Below, in pieces: positions 10,765-22,535 of a DNA stretch of 64,000 nucleotides; position 1 is the stretch's first letter; every line of letters begins with the position of its first letter. The notes beneath the pieces were generated by a model that saw nothing but the letters and a program-made list of their open reading frames with translations, was not told the DNA's origin and ran no database searches. Position numbers and translations under genes: made by a program. The DNA is from Vesta saturnalis. Taxonomy: Eukaryota > Arthropoda > Insecta > Coleoptera > Lampyridae. The DNA is taken from the NCBI GenBank assembly GCA_036346205.1, contig JARFJB010002009.1, positions 1,282,501 through 1,346,500 of the forward strand. Direction: 5' to 3'.

Positions 10765-12989
10765 GCAAAAACTGTGGAAATAGGCCGATCAACTCAACTA
10801 CTATGAAACCACAGTTACAAAACACCTATAATACAGAATTCTCTTAATTTGTTGAACGACTTAATATTTTATTATTAAAGCGGCGAATTTTTTACAATAT
10901 TCAAGCACTTGTATACAAATTGTAAAACATGTTTGATTTCCTGCAATATAAATGTGGTTGTGTACAATTATTTCATTTTTTTACAACAGTAACGTGTCAA
11001 AGTGCAAACACATGTACACTAATTCTTTTTGTCTTTTGCAACAAAAATCTGACAATATTTTCACGTTTCGGGGGAGGAGACTGATTTTGATATCGCTTCG
11101 GTACTCGGCGTAGCTCTACAATTTTGGAAGTTACACATACCTCTGGCCACTTGTAAGTAACGTATATATTGCTATAAATGTGGGACGCGGCAACACCGCA
11201 TACAATAATACTTAAGTTAAGCACCAAGTTTAAATATGTTTGATAAATAAGAAATATGCAATTGGTCAAAAAGGAAATTTCAAAAGGTCGTGTGATACTT
11301 TTGGGTGGCGCAATTTTGTCTAGCTAGCGTCTATTAAATTTACGTTTTAAGAAAACAACGTGCTGGAACTTTTTTTGTAATTTTTCAAAATTACCTTGAC
11401 CTTTAGACTCTTCAGAAAATAAGTCTGCAAATTTTCTTTTTACATCCTTTATGTTATTGCTTATATATTTATAATTTCTATAAACTACTGCTGGGGTCTC
11501 GTAACTAAGACTTCGATACATTATTACTTGTGGTACATCTGCACTGAATCGCTTTGCAAAATATGAATTTATGGACATGCTCATAGTACACTTCTTCAGC
11601 GCTGTCACCAAAGCGGTAAACGGTAGACATAACTCCTTACTGAAGACAGTTTAAGGTGTTTCATCGTTCTTATCTTGATATCTACCTAATGTACAGGAAC
11701 TCAAATCACGTAAAACCTTTGGATGCTCCCGATAACTAAGTTAACGCTGGGTTATGTTTTGCTTTATATCGTGGCGGAGCCCTGGAAATACAATAATTAG
11801 TGGTAACAGTAATCGAGTGTGTATCACTCACTTCGATGCTCTAAATCTATCGACTGGTATGGAATGTGGAAATATCCATTTAGCTGTTGCAGGGTGCTAT
11901 AAGCTATATCGTTCTGTCGCTTCTGCATGGCTTATCGTATAATGTGGCAACTGCACGCATCTATAGCTTTTACTTGTGAAGTGTCCCACATACGATTTAA
12001 TAAATATTACCTAGTATAGGCCTACAGGCTGTAAACATTCAATGCTACTTACTCAAGGTGCTCGTATATGAACTAACCAGCTTCAATGGAGCACTATTTA
12101 CTTTTCCTGTACTTATCATTATCATCACCATATAAACATTAGGCAGTTATCATATGTACATTGTAATACATATAAAGTTGCCGTCATTATATTAGAACTA
12201 CCGCTTCAGTAAAGTAATATATTTATACTAGACCTTTTATGTGCGCTAATTTATATATAGTGATTTTTCAAAAAGATGACGTCCGCAGCACATTGGAGAT
12301 CACTGAATGTGGATGGTTGTGTTTGGATAACTGGATAGTGGTAAACTCATTGGTGATGATAGCATGCGGATAAATAAACACACGGTAATAGTAATTTATT
12401 GTTACAAAATACGTTATAAAGAAATACCTACATCTTCAACATATTTGAATTATTTGCCGTGACAAACCTCTTTGTTACAGCACGTGACATCTCTCGAAAG
12501 AAACATTTTGCGTTTGAATGTGAGGTTCTATGATGATATCTCATTAGATAAACATGACATACTACGTACCAAATTTAGGGGCTGAGGATACGGTTGCTAA
12601 GAGATGGAGGCATTTATTATCTAATAATTTCTCAGGGATGTTATGTTGGAGCTTGTATAGCTATTTTCTTAAATCTATAAAAAATATGTGACTTTATTAG
12701 TTATAAATAGCGTTTACTTACCAAATTTGATATTGGAAACTGATATCCGGTCCATCCCCACGCAACACCCTTGGGTGAATACCGCATCTCATTCCGCTTA
12801 AAGGGGTGAGGTCACCTCTTAAGAAGGTTATATTATGCAAAATATGTGTAATTTCTCTATTGCGATGTAAATTTACATGTAAATGCATCAAACATTAGGA
12901 ACAGTATAATAAAATATGACACAAATAAGTGTTACCCTAAAACGATAAGAATCCTGTATTGCAAGACCTTAGAAATAGTTGCTATCAAT
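10765..12989. other. Intergenic, nothing recognised
   Basis: Several short frames occur, the longest 95 codons (11,611-11,324 minus), which is lysine/arginine-rich at its C-terminus. None has a recognisable domain. No tandem structure. Confidence 0.4.
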
Positions 12990-13255
12990 TTAGAAATGTT
13001 ATTATACCACATGAAGGTATATTTAAACGCATAATAATAAGTAGAGTATCGATTATAATAATAATCAATACTTATCACTTATCGTAAAGTAATTCTAGAA
13101 AGTACATCCAACCAATAGTCGTAGGCTATACTAGCCATGCATTTAACAATGCTATTATATAACACCGGATGCTTAATTATATTAAAAATCATACAAATTA
13201 CTAGAGTATCGATTACAATAGTAATAATCAATAGCTGTCTGTTATTGTGTTACGG
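12990..13255. repeat. ~160-bp satellite, first block
   Basis: AGAGTATCGATTA at 13,043 recurs at 13,203, giving a 160-bp period. The end of a preceding unit (AATG-TATTATA to ATAATAATAAGT) is visible from about 12,993. Each unit contains CCAACCAATAG, GCTATTATATAACACCGG and GCTTAATTATATTAA. A second block of the same family is at 14,305-14,570. Confidence 0.85.
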
Positions 13256-14304
13256 TCGAAAATGAAACTAGAACGGCAAGTAACAGATAATTAGAGTGCA
13301 CCAGACTAGCTCGGTGGGACAGAGGGCGTGAGCGTGTTTTTGAATTGAAAAATACTGAAGGTGGTTAGTCGTATTGTGGAAAGTCGCAAATAAGGGTGCG
13401 TCGTAATTAAAATAAAGTCAAGTAAAGGGCACCAGACTGTTACTAAGACGATATCGGTAAGGATACACCTGGGCACACGTAAATAAATCATCCTTCAACA
13501 GTCAAAAGATCTCATTTACCTTACGTTGGTTACCTCAAGATGCACGTCGGAGATGCTTCGGAACCTCAGTTCTAGAACAAATCTTAAAATATGAGAGAGT
13601 GATACTTTCGCCTGTTACAGCTGATCTTATTACGGGGAGAAACAAGACGTTATGCCTTCACTATGGTTTTATTCGAAAATATAAATCCGCATTTAGCGCG
13701 TTTCCAAATTCACCACCAAGATGCACTATGAACACATCTCTTTGTGAAATGTTCGTTAATTGACCCCACGGTCCGTAACTTCAAAAGAAATAACCAGGGG
13801 GGATGAACGTCTACACAGATATTCACCAAACTGGTGCATTAGTTGCAAACAACTTCTCCGTAAGGTTCGACCCTTCCAGGTATTCGAAAAAAAAGGCACG
13901 TCCCAACTCCCAACTTCACATCCTTAACACTAATGGATTGAGATACTATACTCCGGCAGAAAAACGGCGTCAATTACTACAACTACATTTTATTTTAACG
14001 AAACCTTTTATAAAAATTCACTTGAAAAATAATTTAGCTTCAAGTTTAAAATTTCCTATTTCCAATTAATTAATCCACAAAATATATAATTGCCAATTTC
14101 AGACATGAAATCTAATTGGCCATACGAAAAATTTAACTCGAAAACCACTACAAACTTACAGAAATCAAACAATATATTGTTACTTTCACCGGCACCTTGA
14201 TGAACACAAAAAAACAAGTTTCGTTAGCGTAAATTGAGTCACTAGCAAAAAAAAGAATAAAAAGAAAAAAAATACGTACATATACATAGGGCGTTAAAAT
14301 ACAC
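13256..14304. other. About 1 kb separating two satellite blocks
   Basis: This sequence is less AT-rich than its flanks. CACCAGACT occurs twice (13,301 and 13,429). A plus-strand 88-codon frame (13,803-14,069) has no recognisable domain. It may be an insertion that split the satellite array, but no terminal repeats were found. Confidence 0.4.
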
Positions 14305-14570
14305 ATAACAATTGCGAAATAATTCTATAAGGTACATCTAACCAATAGCTATCGGTTATGTTGGCTATGAAATTATAAATGCTATTATAAAACACCGGTT
14401 GCTTAATTATATTAAGACGCATACAAATAATTAGGGTATCGATTACAATAATAATCAGTACCTGCCTGTTAATTACGGATAATAATTAAATTATCGATTA
14501 TAGTAATGAATACATATTTGCTATTTCAAAATAAGTCGAGAAAGTATGTTTAACCAATAAGAGCAAATGT
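14305..14570. repeat. ~160-bp satellite, second block
   Basis: Homologous to 12,990-13,255, with shared tracts CTAACCAATAG, TGCTATTATAAAACACCGG, GCTTAATTATATTAA and GGGTATCGATTACAATA. A diverged further unit with TTATCGATTA and AACCAATAAGAG follows. Confidence 0.85.
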
Positions 14571-14636
14571 AGAAATCACAACTTAATATTGAAAATGTTG
14601 GGGGCGAATGCGATTGGTAAATTCCACTTTTAAGAT

Positions 14637-15800
14637 AATGGAGGATAGAAGATAGATGATAAACCATATAGCATAGACGATATATAACAGATAATACAAC
14701 GTAGATGATAGAGAATTAACTACAGAGGAAAGAAGGTATATGAGCACAGAATATATATGGTGGATAATTTTACATAGATGATAGATAATTGATGATAGAA
14801 GATACATGATACATGAAAGCATAGAGCATAGATGATAGATGATGGAACAAAGATGATATAGAGTTGATGATGGAGGCGAGAACTGTGATAAAGCATAGAG
14901 AATAGATATTGGATGACGAATGATATAGAGTTAGTGATAGAGGATGTATGATGTAGCATACAGCATAGATGATGGATAACTGATAGCAGGACATAGATGA
15001 TAGAGAATAGAGGATATATGATAAAACATACAGCATAAATAATGGATGACGGAACATATATGCCAGAACATCGATGATAGAAGATAGAAGACATATGATA
15101 AAGCATAAAGCATAGATGATGGATTATTAATGATAAGACAGAGGTAATAGAGAATGAACGATAGAGAGTTCATGTTGATGTAGGATCGAAGATAGATGAT
15201 AAAGCATTAGATCGTTGATATTGAATTATAGAAGACATATGATGTAAAGTTGATGATAGAGAATAAAAGGTAAATGAACGAGCATAGGGCAGAGATGGCG
15301 GATGATGTATGATATAGCATTAATGATAGAAATTTGATAATGGAATATACAAAGATATATGAAAAACATGAACCATGAATGATGAATTGCGATGATCGAA
15401 CATAGATAATATAGAATGGATAACAGACGGTAGAAAATAGATCACAAAGCACAGAGCATAGATGATGAAAGACGGAATATAGATGATAGAGAATTGATGA
15501 TGGAGGATAGAAGATTGATCATCAAGCATAGATAATGAAGGATAGCTGATAGAACATCGTTGATAAAGAATTGATGACATAGGTTAGAAGTTACGTGATA
15601 GAGTTTAGAGTATAGATGATGGATGACGGATGGTAGAAGATAGATAATAGAGAAATAAAGATGGAGAATTGATAAAAGAGGATACATGTTATATGATAAT
15701 GCGTGGAGCATAGATGATCGGGGATGGAAGACTGCTGATGGAGAATTGACGGTGGAAGAAGATATAACGTATATGATATGAAATTGATGATAGAGGATAA
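14637..15800. repeat. C-poor minisatellite with a ~70-77-bp unit (~1.16 kb)
   Basis: Degenerate tandem array. The plus strand is built from ATAGATGATGG, GATAGAGAAT, AAGATAGA, GCATAGAGCATAGATGATGG and similar words. GCATAGATGATGG-type words occur near 14,827, 14,963, 15,033, 15,110, 15,457, 15,528 and 15,707, giving spacings of about 70-77 bp or multiples. The plus strand has very little C, so the strands are strongly asymmetric. The minus-strand frames through it (many Ser, Tyr, Leu, His and Ile) are products of the repeat, not genes. Confidence 0.93.
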
Positions 15801-16125
15801 TTATATAGTTTAAATGCAATTGTTTATCATCAGAATGCATAACTACGAATTCTCTTTACTGCTCAATTTTACAATTATCCCTGTGTGGATTTTTCCAATT
15901 TAAATTTTATGCATCTGGTCTACGTCACACCTCTATGATTTCTCTTTACTATTTTAATTTTACAATTGAAATGTAATTACATATTTATTAGTAAATTCAT
16001 TATTTTAAACTAGTAAATGCATTTTTCCAATATTGATTTTTCCAATTATAATTTCCCAATACATTGTGTGACGTCAGCATAGACATTTAAATAGGCGTTG
16101 AGATTTCCGCAGCATATATCTTACA
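15801..16125. other. Intergenic, nothing recognised
   Basis: AT-rich, with a few repeated words (CTCTTTACT, TTTTACAATT). No gene. Confidence 0.5.
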
Positions 16126-16195
16126 AGGCGCGGTAGCGCAATGGTACTGTATGGTTTATGATGCCAACTCTCCAGAGTTCAAATATCGCACCGAG
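16126..16195 (+). mobile_element. tRNA-like sequence, probable SINE head or tRNA pseudogene
   Basis: GGTAGCGCAATGGTA (16,132-16,146) fits the tRNA A box (D arm), and GAGTTCAAATATC (16,175-16,187) resembles the B box (T arm) at normal spacing. The T stem (CAGAG/ATCGC) and acceptor stem do not pair, so it is not a functional tRNA. It precedes a GC-richer tract and could be the polymerase III promoter head of a SINE. Confidence 0.55.
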
Positions 16196-16389
16196 CAAAT
16201 AATTTTGTCAGGGTATGTGCTTCTATTTGCGCATCAACGTCTTCACCGACAGCGGCCAACTTCCGCGTAAGTACCTCTTCAGCAACAGCGAAGAACGTAG
16301 GTGGCTTCTTCAGCAACAACCATGAACAGGAAGTAGCTCTTCAGCAGCGGCGAACAACAGATACCTGAAAAATCCACTTCTCCATCATC

Positions 16390-16700
16390 AATGCTGGCAT
16401 GGCCCTTCCCGTATGTATATTCCAAGGTCCCAAGATGTCCAACAGATGGGCCATCCCTTTGCTCATCTTAACAGGGACAGGGCCCATGCTCGCATCCCAC
16501 TGGCCTGACGTCACCGCAACTTCCGGCAGGCGGAACCTACCGCTCGTCTATCATTGGTCCTCCAACAGAAAAATTTCGTAGGGGACGGGCTTTACTTCTC
16601 CCTCACGTCGCTGATTGGTGTAACGTCACTTCCTGTCCCAGAACCCGCTTAGCCTTACTCCTAACATAATGCACCATCGAACCAAAGCGAGCAATACAAG
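16390..16700. promoter_or_regulatory. GC-richer patch with CRE and inverted CCAAT boxes
   Basis: An isolated GC-rich segment contains the full cAMP-response element TGACGTCA (16,506-16,513), two ATTGG boxes (16,553 and 16,613) and a half-site AACGTCAC (16,622). The arrangement resembles a promoter or an LTR, but no gene or element end is visible nearby. Confidence 0.25.
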
Positions 16701-16805
16701 TTTGGTTTCGATACAAAGACGGGCATGCTAAACAGCGAGCGGTGACGTATCTTGCTTCTAGATTTAAAGACACAAGAACAAAAGGAATCCTCCTACTTAA
16801 ACAGA

Positions 16806-16910
16806 TGCTCATGTGCACAATTGCATACTTGCACACATGGACAAATGCCCACGTACACACATGTACAGGCGCACATGCACTCATGTACACATGCACACAT
16901 GCACATTCGA
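16806..16910. repeat. Degenerate ACATGCAC-type tandem repeat
   Basis: Repeated words such as GCACACATG, GTACACACATG, GCACATGCAC and ACACATGCACAC over about 100 bp. It encodes a spurious His/Thr/Cys-rich frame. Confidence 0.85.
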
Positions 16911-19624
16911 ATCTAAAGCAACAAAATCAAATAGTTTCAGAGTCATGCTATTTAAAAAATATGTAAAACCACTTATACAACAATGATTGTTAGAAGCCGT
17001 AGCTAGACGTAAATAGCTGCGTACTTTATTAGGTTAATCATAAATTTCCTTGCATCAAATAAATTTTTAAAATTAACATTTTAATTACGCCCACTATCGA
17101 CAATTTTTTATAAATATGAATACTGTACCAAATTTACTAACAGTACATTTAGTTAATTTCATAAAAAACCGTGTCTCTTGGATGTGCACCCACTTCCGCA
17201 GAAACAATTTTCCTGGAAGCCGGCCGTTCTCAGGTGATTATTATTCTAGAAAATTTTCTTGCTCTTGACAAGATTTAACAAGCACAAAGTCTCTAACTGT
17301 TCCAAATTTTGTAAGCTCCTTTACAATACTATAGAAAGATTGTACTTACTACGAGGATTTTGTCCAACACAATCTAGCAAGTATAACCTAGGAGCTAGCG
17401 AAGGTAATTAGAACATTTGGATACCTGGTCAACAAATTTATTATTTGCACCAGAGTAGTATAAATTTTGGTAAGCATTAGCCTTTTTCTTGTAGTAATAC
17501 TAATCACCATGAACTTTCTAAAATGCAACCCTATAAGTCCAAGAAAGGAATAAGGAAAGAAAGGAGCTGAAAGAGAAACAAGAAATTAGGTATCTGGTAA
17601 ATAATGATCGTTTGTTCAATAAACAAAAAGAACCAAATTGTAGGTCACGCGAATTATTGATTTATTCAATAACAAAATAAATTAATATAAATTTCACCTA
17701 TCTACTCAAATTAACTGCTTGCTACAAGAATATTAATTTAGAAATCTAAATATTAAAAGCACATTACCGAAATTTTTAATTTGGCAGAACGCATTCGTCA
17801 TTCGTTAATTGTGTACTTCACTGTTTACTCAACGCAATAATTGTAAGTAAAACTAAAAGACGTCGACTGTTGAGCTCAAGGGTATAGGTACTGGCGTAAC
17901 TAGGAAGTCATACCTCATACAAACCGATCTTCATGTGTAACTGTTTGTACTTAAAGTTGATAATGAAGAAAAATAAATGATGGTGCACAAAGTCATGGAG
18001 AGGTCAATACTTCTACAGATATAAAATAGAATTTGTATGCATGTCTTTTACAAACAAGCGATGACTGAAGTTATCACCAAAAACAATTTACAGATTGTCG
18101 ATACAAGAACCACAGCTATATTTTCTCACTGTAAAATGACAGTAAGTATTGACTTACATTTACTACATACATCTTATAGTCATAGTATATGAATACAGGG
18201 TACGTAATTAAGCAAATTTTGTTTCTACACCAGGTACGAATAATTAAATAGTTCAACGGAAACAACTATATTCATTGTATGAATACCTCGACAAACGACA
18301 GATGAAATAAATTCACTAACCTTTTACGATGTGTACGGAGAGGCAGGTGACTGCTCTATGTACTGGACTAGTGTGTAGATGATGGAGTTAATAGTTGCTG
18401 TAAGTAATCGTGGGCGCAGACAAAAAATAACCACGTAACTTCAGTGATGATTGTAGAACAACGCAATGATAAGCAAATGGTTATAATGTTAATATCACAA
18501 ATGGTATACAAATGTGGCACCGAAAAACTCCAGAAAGGTACTGAAGCAATTGAAGATATAAAATTAATGTGTATTTAAACAAAATGTAATAAATTATGTA
18601 TCCACCACATTGAAATCTGAAGTTACAAAGAAAGACTTCGAGATAAGTTCGTTGATAAATTAAAAAAATGTACAGTAACCCTTTGAATGCTATCCCAATT
18701 TAATTTAGGTTCTTTAACTATTATTAAACGTAGAAAGGTTAAAGCACGTACCTTTCAAATAATTGATTCTTTTTGAAAACCTAATCAGGTGGAAGGTTTT
18801 AGTTATTACCGCTGGATAACGTAGTAATGAACGTGCAGGTAGATTTTATATAATTCTAGGTCATTATGTTGATTTAAATGTAAATAAGGGTATATAACGA
18901 TGAGTTACATAACTATTTATCCCCATAAAATGTTATATAAATTAAGTAGAGAATACCTAATATAAATGATATATAAGAGCGAATGGCGTGACATAAGCGT
19001 TCTACTTAGTGTAAAATTATTATCATTTACACATACTTTACCATACGATTATCAATGTTGAGTAAAATACGGTAAATTAAATCACGCGCTCCTAGTGAAT
19101 TTATGCGACTATTTAATTTAAGGCATTCACGTCGCCGTCGGTTAAAGCAACTATTTCAGCTTTCTGTAGGTCTATGGAGTATCAACTTCCATTGATAACA
19201 CGCAAAAAATGCCTTTTGTCTTTGCTTAAAATCAGTACTTCAAACACTGTAAACTAACGTCCACAATATTAGTCTACATTGTTTACAAATTTTCTCCTTT
19301 AATATCAGTGTTATACCGAGGATTCTTTCAAACCTTAATAATGTGAACTATGGACAATCTTTACAATAGCCGATTGCGTAAGTTTAGTAGTTACTCTCCC
19401 TTACTTAAAAGAACTCAGTTGTATTTGGCTCAAACTCGCAAACGGTGTAGAGTATCTCAGCACTCTAAACTACAATTTCAACGCGCAAAACCTCTTGAGA
19501 CGTTTTTAACCCAGCTGCAGATCGCATCCTCCTCTACTCACTCTCACAAAATCCTCTTACAATTGCGCTCCATTAGAACTAATCACGTTAGCAAAAAATT
19601 AAAAAATACTCACGTGAAAAATTT

Positions 19625-19626
<2 letters not shown>
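16911..19626. other. Intergenic, nothing recognised
   Basis: AT-rich. The tract near 19,065-19,090 (GAGTAAAATACGGTAAATTAAAT) resembles the reverse complement of 53,960-53,990, so dispersed repeats are present. No gene found; the 110-codon frame 19,350-19,682 runs into a TA microsatellite and looks spurious. Confidence 0.4.

Positions 19627-19660
<34 letters not shown>
19627..19660. repeat. (TA)n microsatellite
   Basis: Pure TA alternation. Confidence 0.97.
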
Positions 19661-19664
<4 letters not shown>

Positions 19665-20034
19665 TTATTAAACATAAAATGATTAAAATTCAACCGAAAG
19701 AAATATATAGCAAAATAATAAAGTTTTTATGATTAAAAAATAACGAAAATATAATGCAATATGTTACAATGGTCTCCTTAATATTGGGGTCCCCGATTTT
19801 CTGAGCTCGGTAAGGACTGCCGGTCACCTTTTTCCTTATCCTTAATCTATACTCATCCTTATTCTTGCTTCTTGCGCTCCCCGCCTTCCTATTAAATTGA
19901 AAGTCCAATATAAAAAATTAAAGAGAAAATGGCTGTGGTTTATAGTATTAAATACCGGACGGAAAATCCTGCTCCGTTCGGATGTCCCGGAGGACAGGAC
20001 CCAAGCGGTCATCTAAACTGCACGCTTTCTGATC

Positions 20035-21720
20035 CACTATTGCAACATCCGCGGTAAACAAGTCTAATCTTAATGCTGTTCACATTTTGTTTCTATCTGA
20101 TACACCGTCTCCTCTAAAAGCTCGAATTCGCCTGGCTTGCAATTTTTCCAATGCAATCTTCACTCTAACTTTCAATACAAAGGGAGCGTATGTACCTATC
20201 TCATGGACAACATTGCTTGCAAGAGGATTTCCTCCTTGGATAATAAAAATTTCGACGTGAGTTGGTTTAAAGATTCTGGTCCTAAATTAGTGAAATTTTA
20301 CTGTTGCATTTATGGGTCTCCTAATGACAGTAACTTTCAAGGCTTCTTAGATTACCTTAGTTTGAAAGTTGACTACAAATCTTTCTGGTCAGGGCACAGA
20401 AACATTTGCTATTTCATGTGATCTTACACAAATGATTTTTGACAACATAAGAATCCCTGACAACCCTAACCACACTCCACATCTTCTAGATCCCCTTCTT
20501 ACATCAAACTCGTTTTTTAAAACTTCAGTTCTTTCCCACCCATTTTGCCACTGCCTAATACAAGTAACTTCTTTCTAACCTTTCGATAGCGTAAATATTG
20601 TTCGTCTTCTTCTTCGAACATTGCTCTTTCAGTATCTAAAGTCATCCTTGCGGGCTTGGAGTTATACATTCCCAAAGAAAAAATCCTATAGGTCATTCTC
20701 TCTCCCTTCAATAAGGCTTGTGCTAATGCAATATATTTAAAAATAAATTTTATACTAACTGGAAATCTAATGAAACGGTGGAAAGTCATGTAGAATACGT
20801 TGGTGCTATAGATACCTGTAAGTATTGTCACCAAAGCGAAAAATATGTATGAACAACAAAAATGCAATGAACTAACTATATCTTCTTTGGGCAGTCGCAA
20901 ATGTTGATCTTTGACGAAAGCCATCAGTAAAAACTTTGGTACACATTCATTCTCCCCTCCCCCCCAACCCCCATGACATTTTTTGACGAATTTGTAGTTG
21001 CTGATTTTCTAGACAAAGCCCAACTTTTTGTGGATTTCTTCGCACGAAACTCGTGTATTAATGATTCTGGAAAGATGTGACCCTAGTTAACTCTTCTTCA
21101 TTCGCTATGAAACCAGTTCATTTTCGATAAAAACTCCTAGAATCAATTATCCGTAAACTTGATCCCAAAAAGGCGACTTGACCAGATATCTTCTTAAAGA
21201 AACGTTCTCCCCGAGTTAGTACCAGTGCTATCAAGTTGTATTCAATCTCGATGCCTTGTGGGGAATTTTCTTCATCATGGAAGCAAATGTTCAACATATT
21301 ACCAAAAATGGCGACAAGACCGATCCCTCGAACTACCGACCAATTGCTATCACTTCCATTTTGTCTAAAACCATGGAAAAATCTATTAATCAGCAACTGC
21401 TCTCTTTCCTTGAAACTAACTGCTTAGTGACCTCCAATATGGGTTTAGGCAGTCGTTCAACAGGTGATATGTTACCCAAGTTTGGAACAATTTATTAGAA
21501 TAATCTGATGAAACAGTTGTAGTCGTTTTAGATACCTCAAAAGCATTTGACCAAGTTTGGCATAAGTGTTTACTAGCCAAACACTCGCCTCGTTTGGGTT
21601 AAATGATATTCTTATCAACTGCGTTTCTAGTTTCCCTGATAAAAGACGAATATGTGTCGTAGTTGATGGCTTCATTTCAACTTACTTGTACAGATTTTCC
21701 TGTTTAAAAATCTTAACCAA
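20035..21720 (+). pseudogene. Non-LTR retrotransposon (jockey/CR1-like), endonuclease and reverse transcriptase fragments
   Basis: Decayed ORF2 of a target-primed retrotransposon. The apurinic-type endonuclease starts near NIRG (20,044). It continues through a YKGSVCTYL tract and KLVKFYCCIYGSPNDSNF (about 20,288-20,341), then the late motif (IRIPDNPNHTPHLLDPLLTS, about 20,450-20,510). Linker words KLLESIIRKLDPKKA-GPD (about 21,130-21,185) precede the reverse transcriptase. That domain shows DPSNYRPIAITSILSKTMEK (about 21,320-21,380), a GLGSRSTGDML tract, and motif A, DTSKAFDQVWH (about 21,530-21,562), with its first aspartate kept. The frame changes repeatedly and stops intervene. No FADD motif is seen before the sequence fades, so the 3' end is missing. 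Confidence 0.88.
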
Positions 21721-22344
21721 ATTAAATGCGAGCTTGCACTGTAAAATTGACCTTGTCCGAAAGTACATGTAAAACGGGTTACTTTTACAAACGAGCATTT
21801 ATAAAATTATGAGTAATTACTTAAATTGTTGCACAAGTAAGGTAGGGTAGGCAATATAAAATTTCAAAAAGAACAAGTTCAATAACAAAGAAGTCTGTGT
21901 TTCGAAATTCGAAGTTAGTTTAAACACCTGACTATATTACAATAAGGCAGCCAAAATGATTTTACGTTCAATAGCAAAAGCATTAGTTGGTAAAGGTTAT
22001 AGTCGTAAACCAAATAGATAATAGAAACTTTTTTATTCGGAAGGTATGTTCCTTACTAAATTCACTAATTATATCAAGATAGCTGTTGAGTGTTGATTGC
22101 TGATATTCTATTCTTAACGAAACCGCTTAAAACGTATGAAAGATTTAACCACAATTAATTACTTCATTTAATGAGGAATAAATATAAAACCGGCAACAGT
22201 CGAGGGTTAAATATAATCCATAAAATGTGTAATATTCACTCGGAATTAAAATGTCACCATCTTAAATTAAATTCAAAAAGAACGTTTAAATTGAACTTTG
22301 TACAGGTTATTACCAATTCCAATACCAATGACTAAATCATAAAA
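21721..22344. other. Intergenic, nothing recognised
   Basis: AT-rich sequence without ORFs or tandem structure. Confidence 0.5.
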
Positions 22345-22535
22345 ATGAATGTTAAGTATGAATGACCATCAACCATTTTAATATAAAGGAACTTAATTTA
22401 AAAAAGTAATATATTTAAAGAAATACTAAATAACGAAGTTAGACAAACAGCAATAAAAAAAATGATTTTAACAGCTATTAAACTCAACTAATGTTACAGC
22501 ATAAGTAACGAATGTAACACAAAGATAATTTTAGT
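22345..22535 (+). repeat. Dispersed repeat P, copy 2
   Basis: Matches 7,530-7,760: ATGAATGACCATCAA, AAAAGTAATAT, GATTTTAACAG and AGTAACGAATGTAAC in the same order. Confidence 0.6.

Noticed and set aside
11324..11611. 95-codon lysine-rich minus-strand frame
   Set aside because: Could be a DNA-binding relic, but I see no conserved motif and no neighbouring element ends.
14583..15840. Minus-strand frames rich in Ser, Tyr, Leu, His and Ile
   Set aside because: They come from the C-poor minisatellite and overlap one another in several frames.
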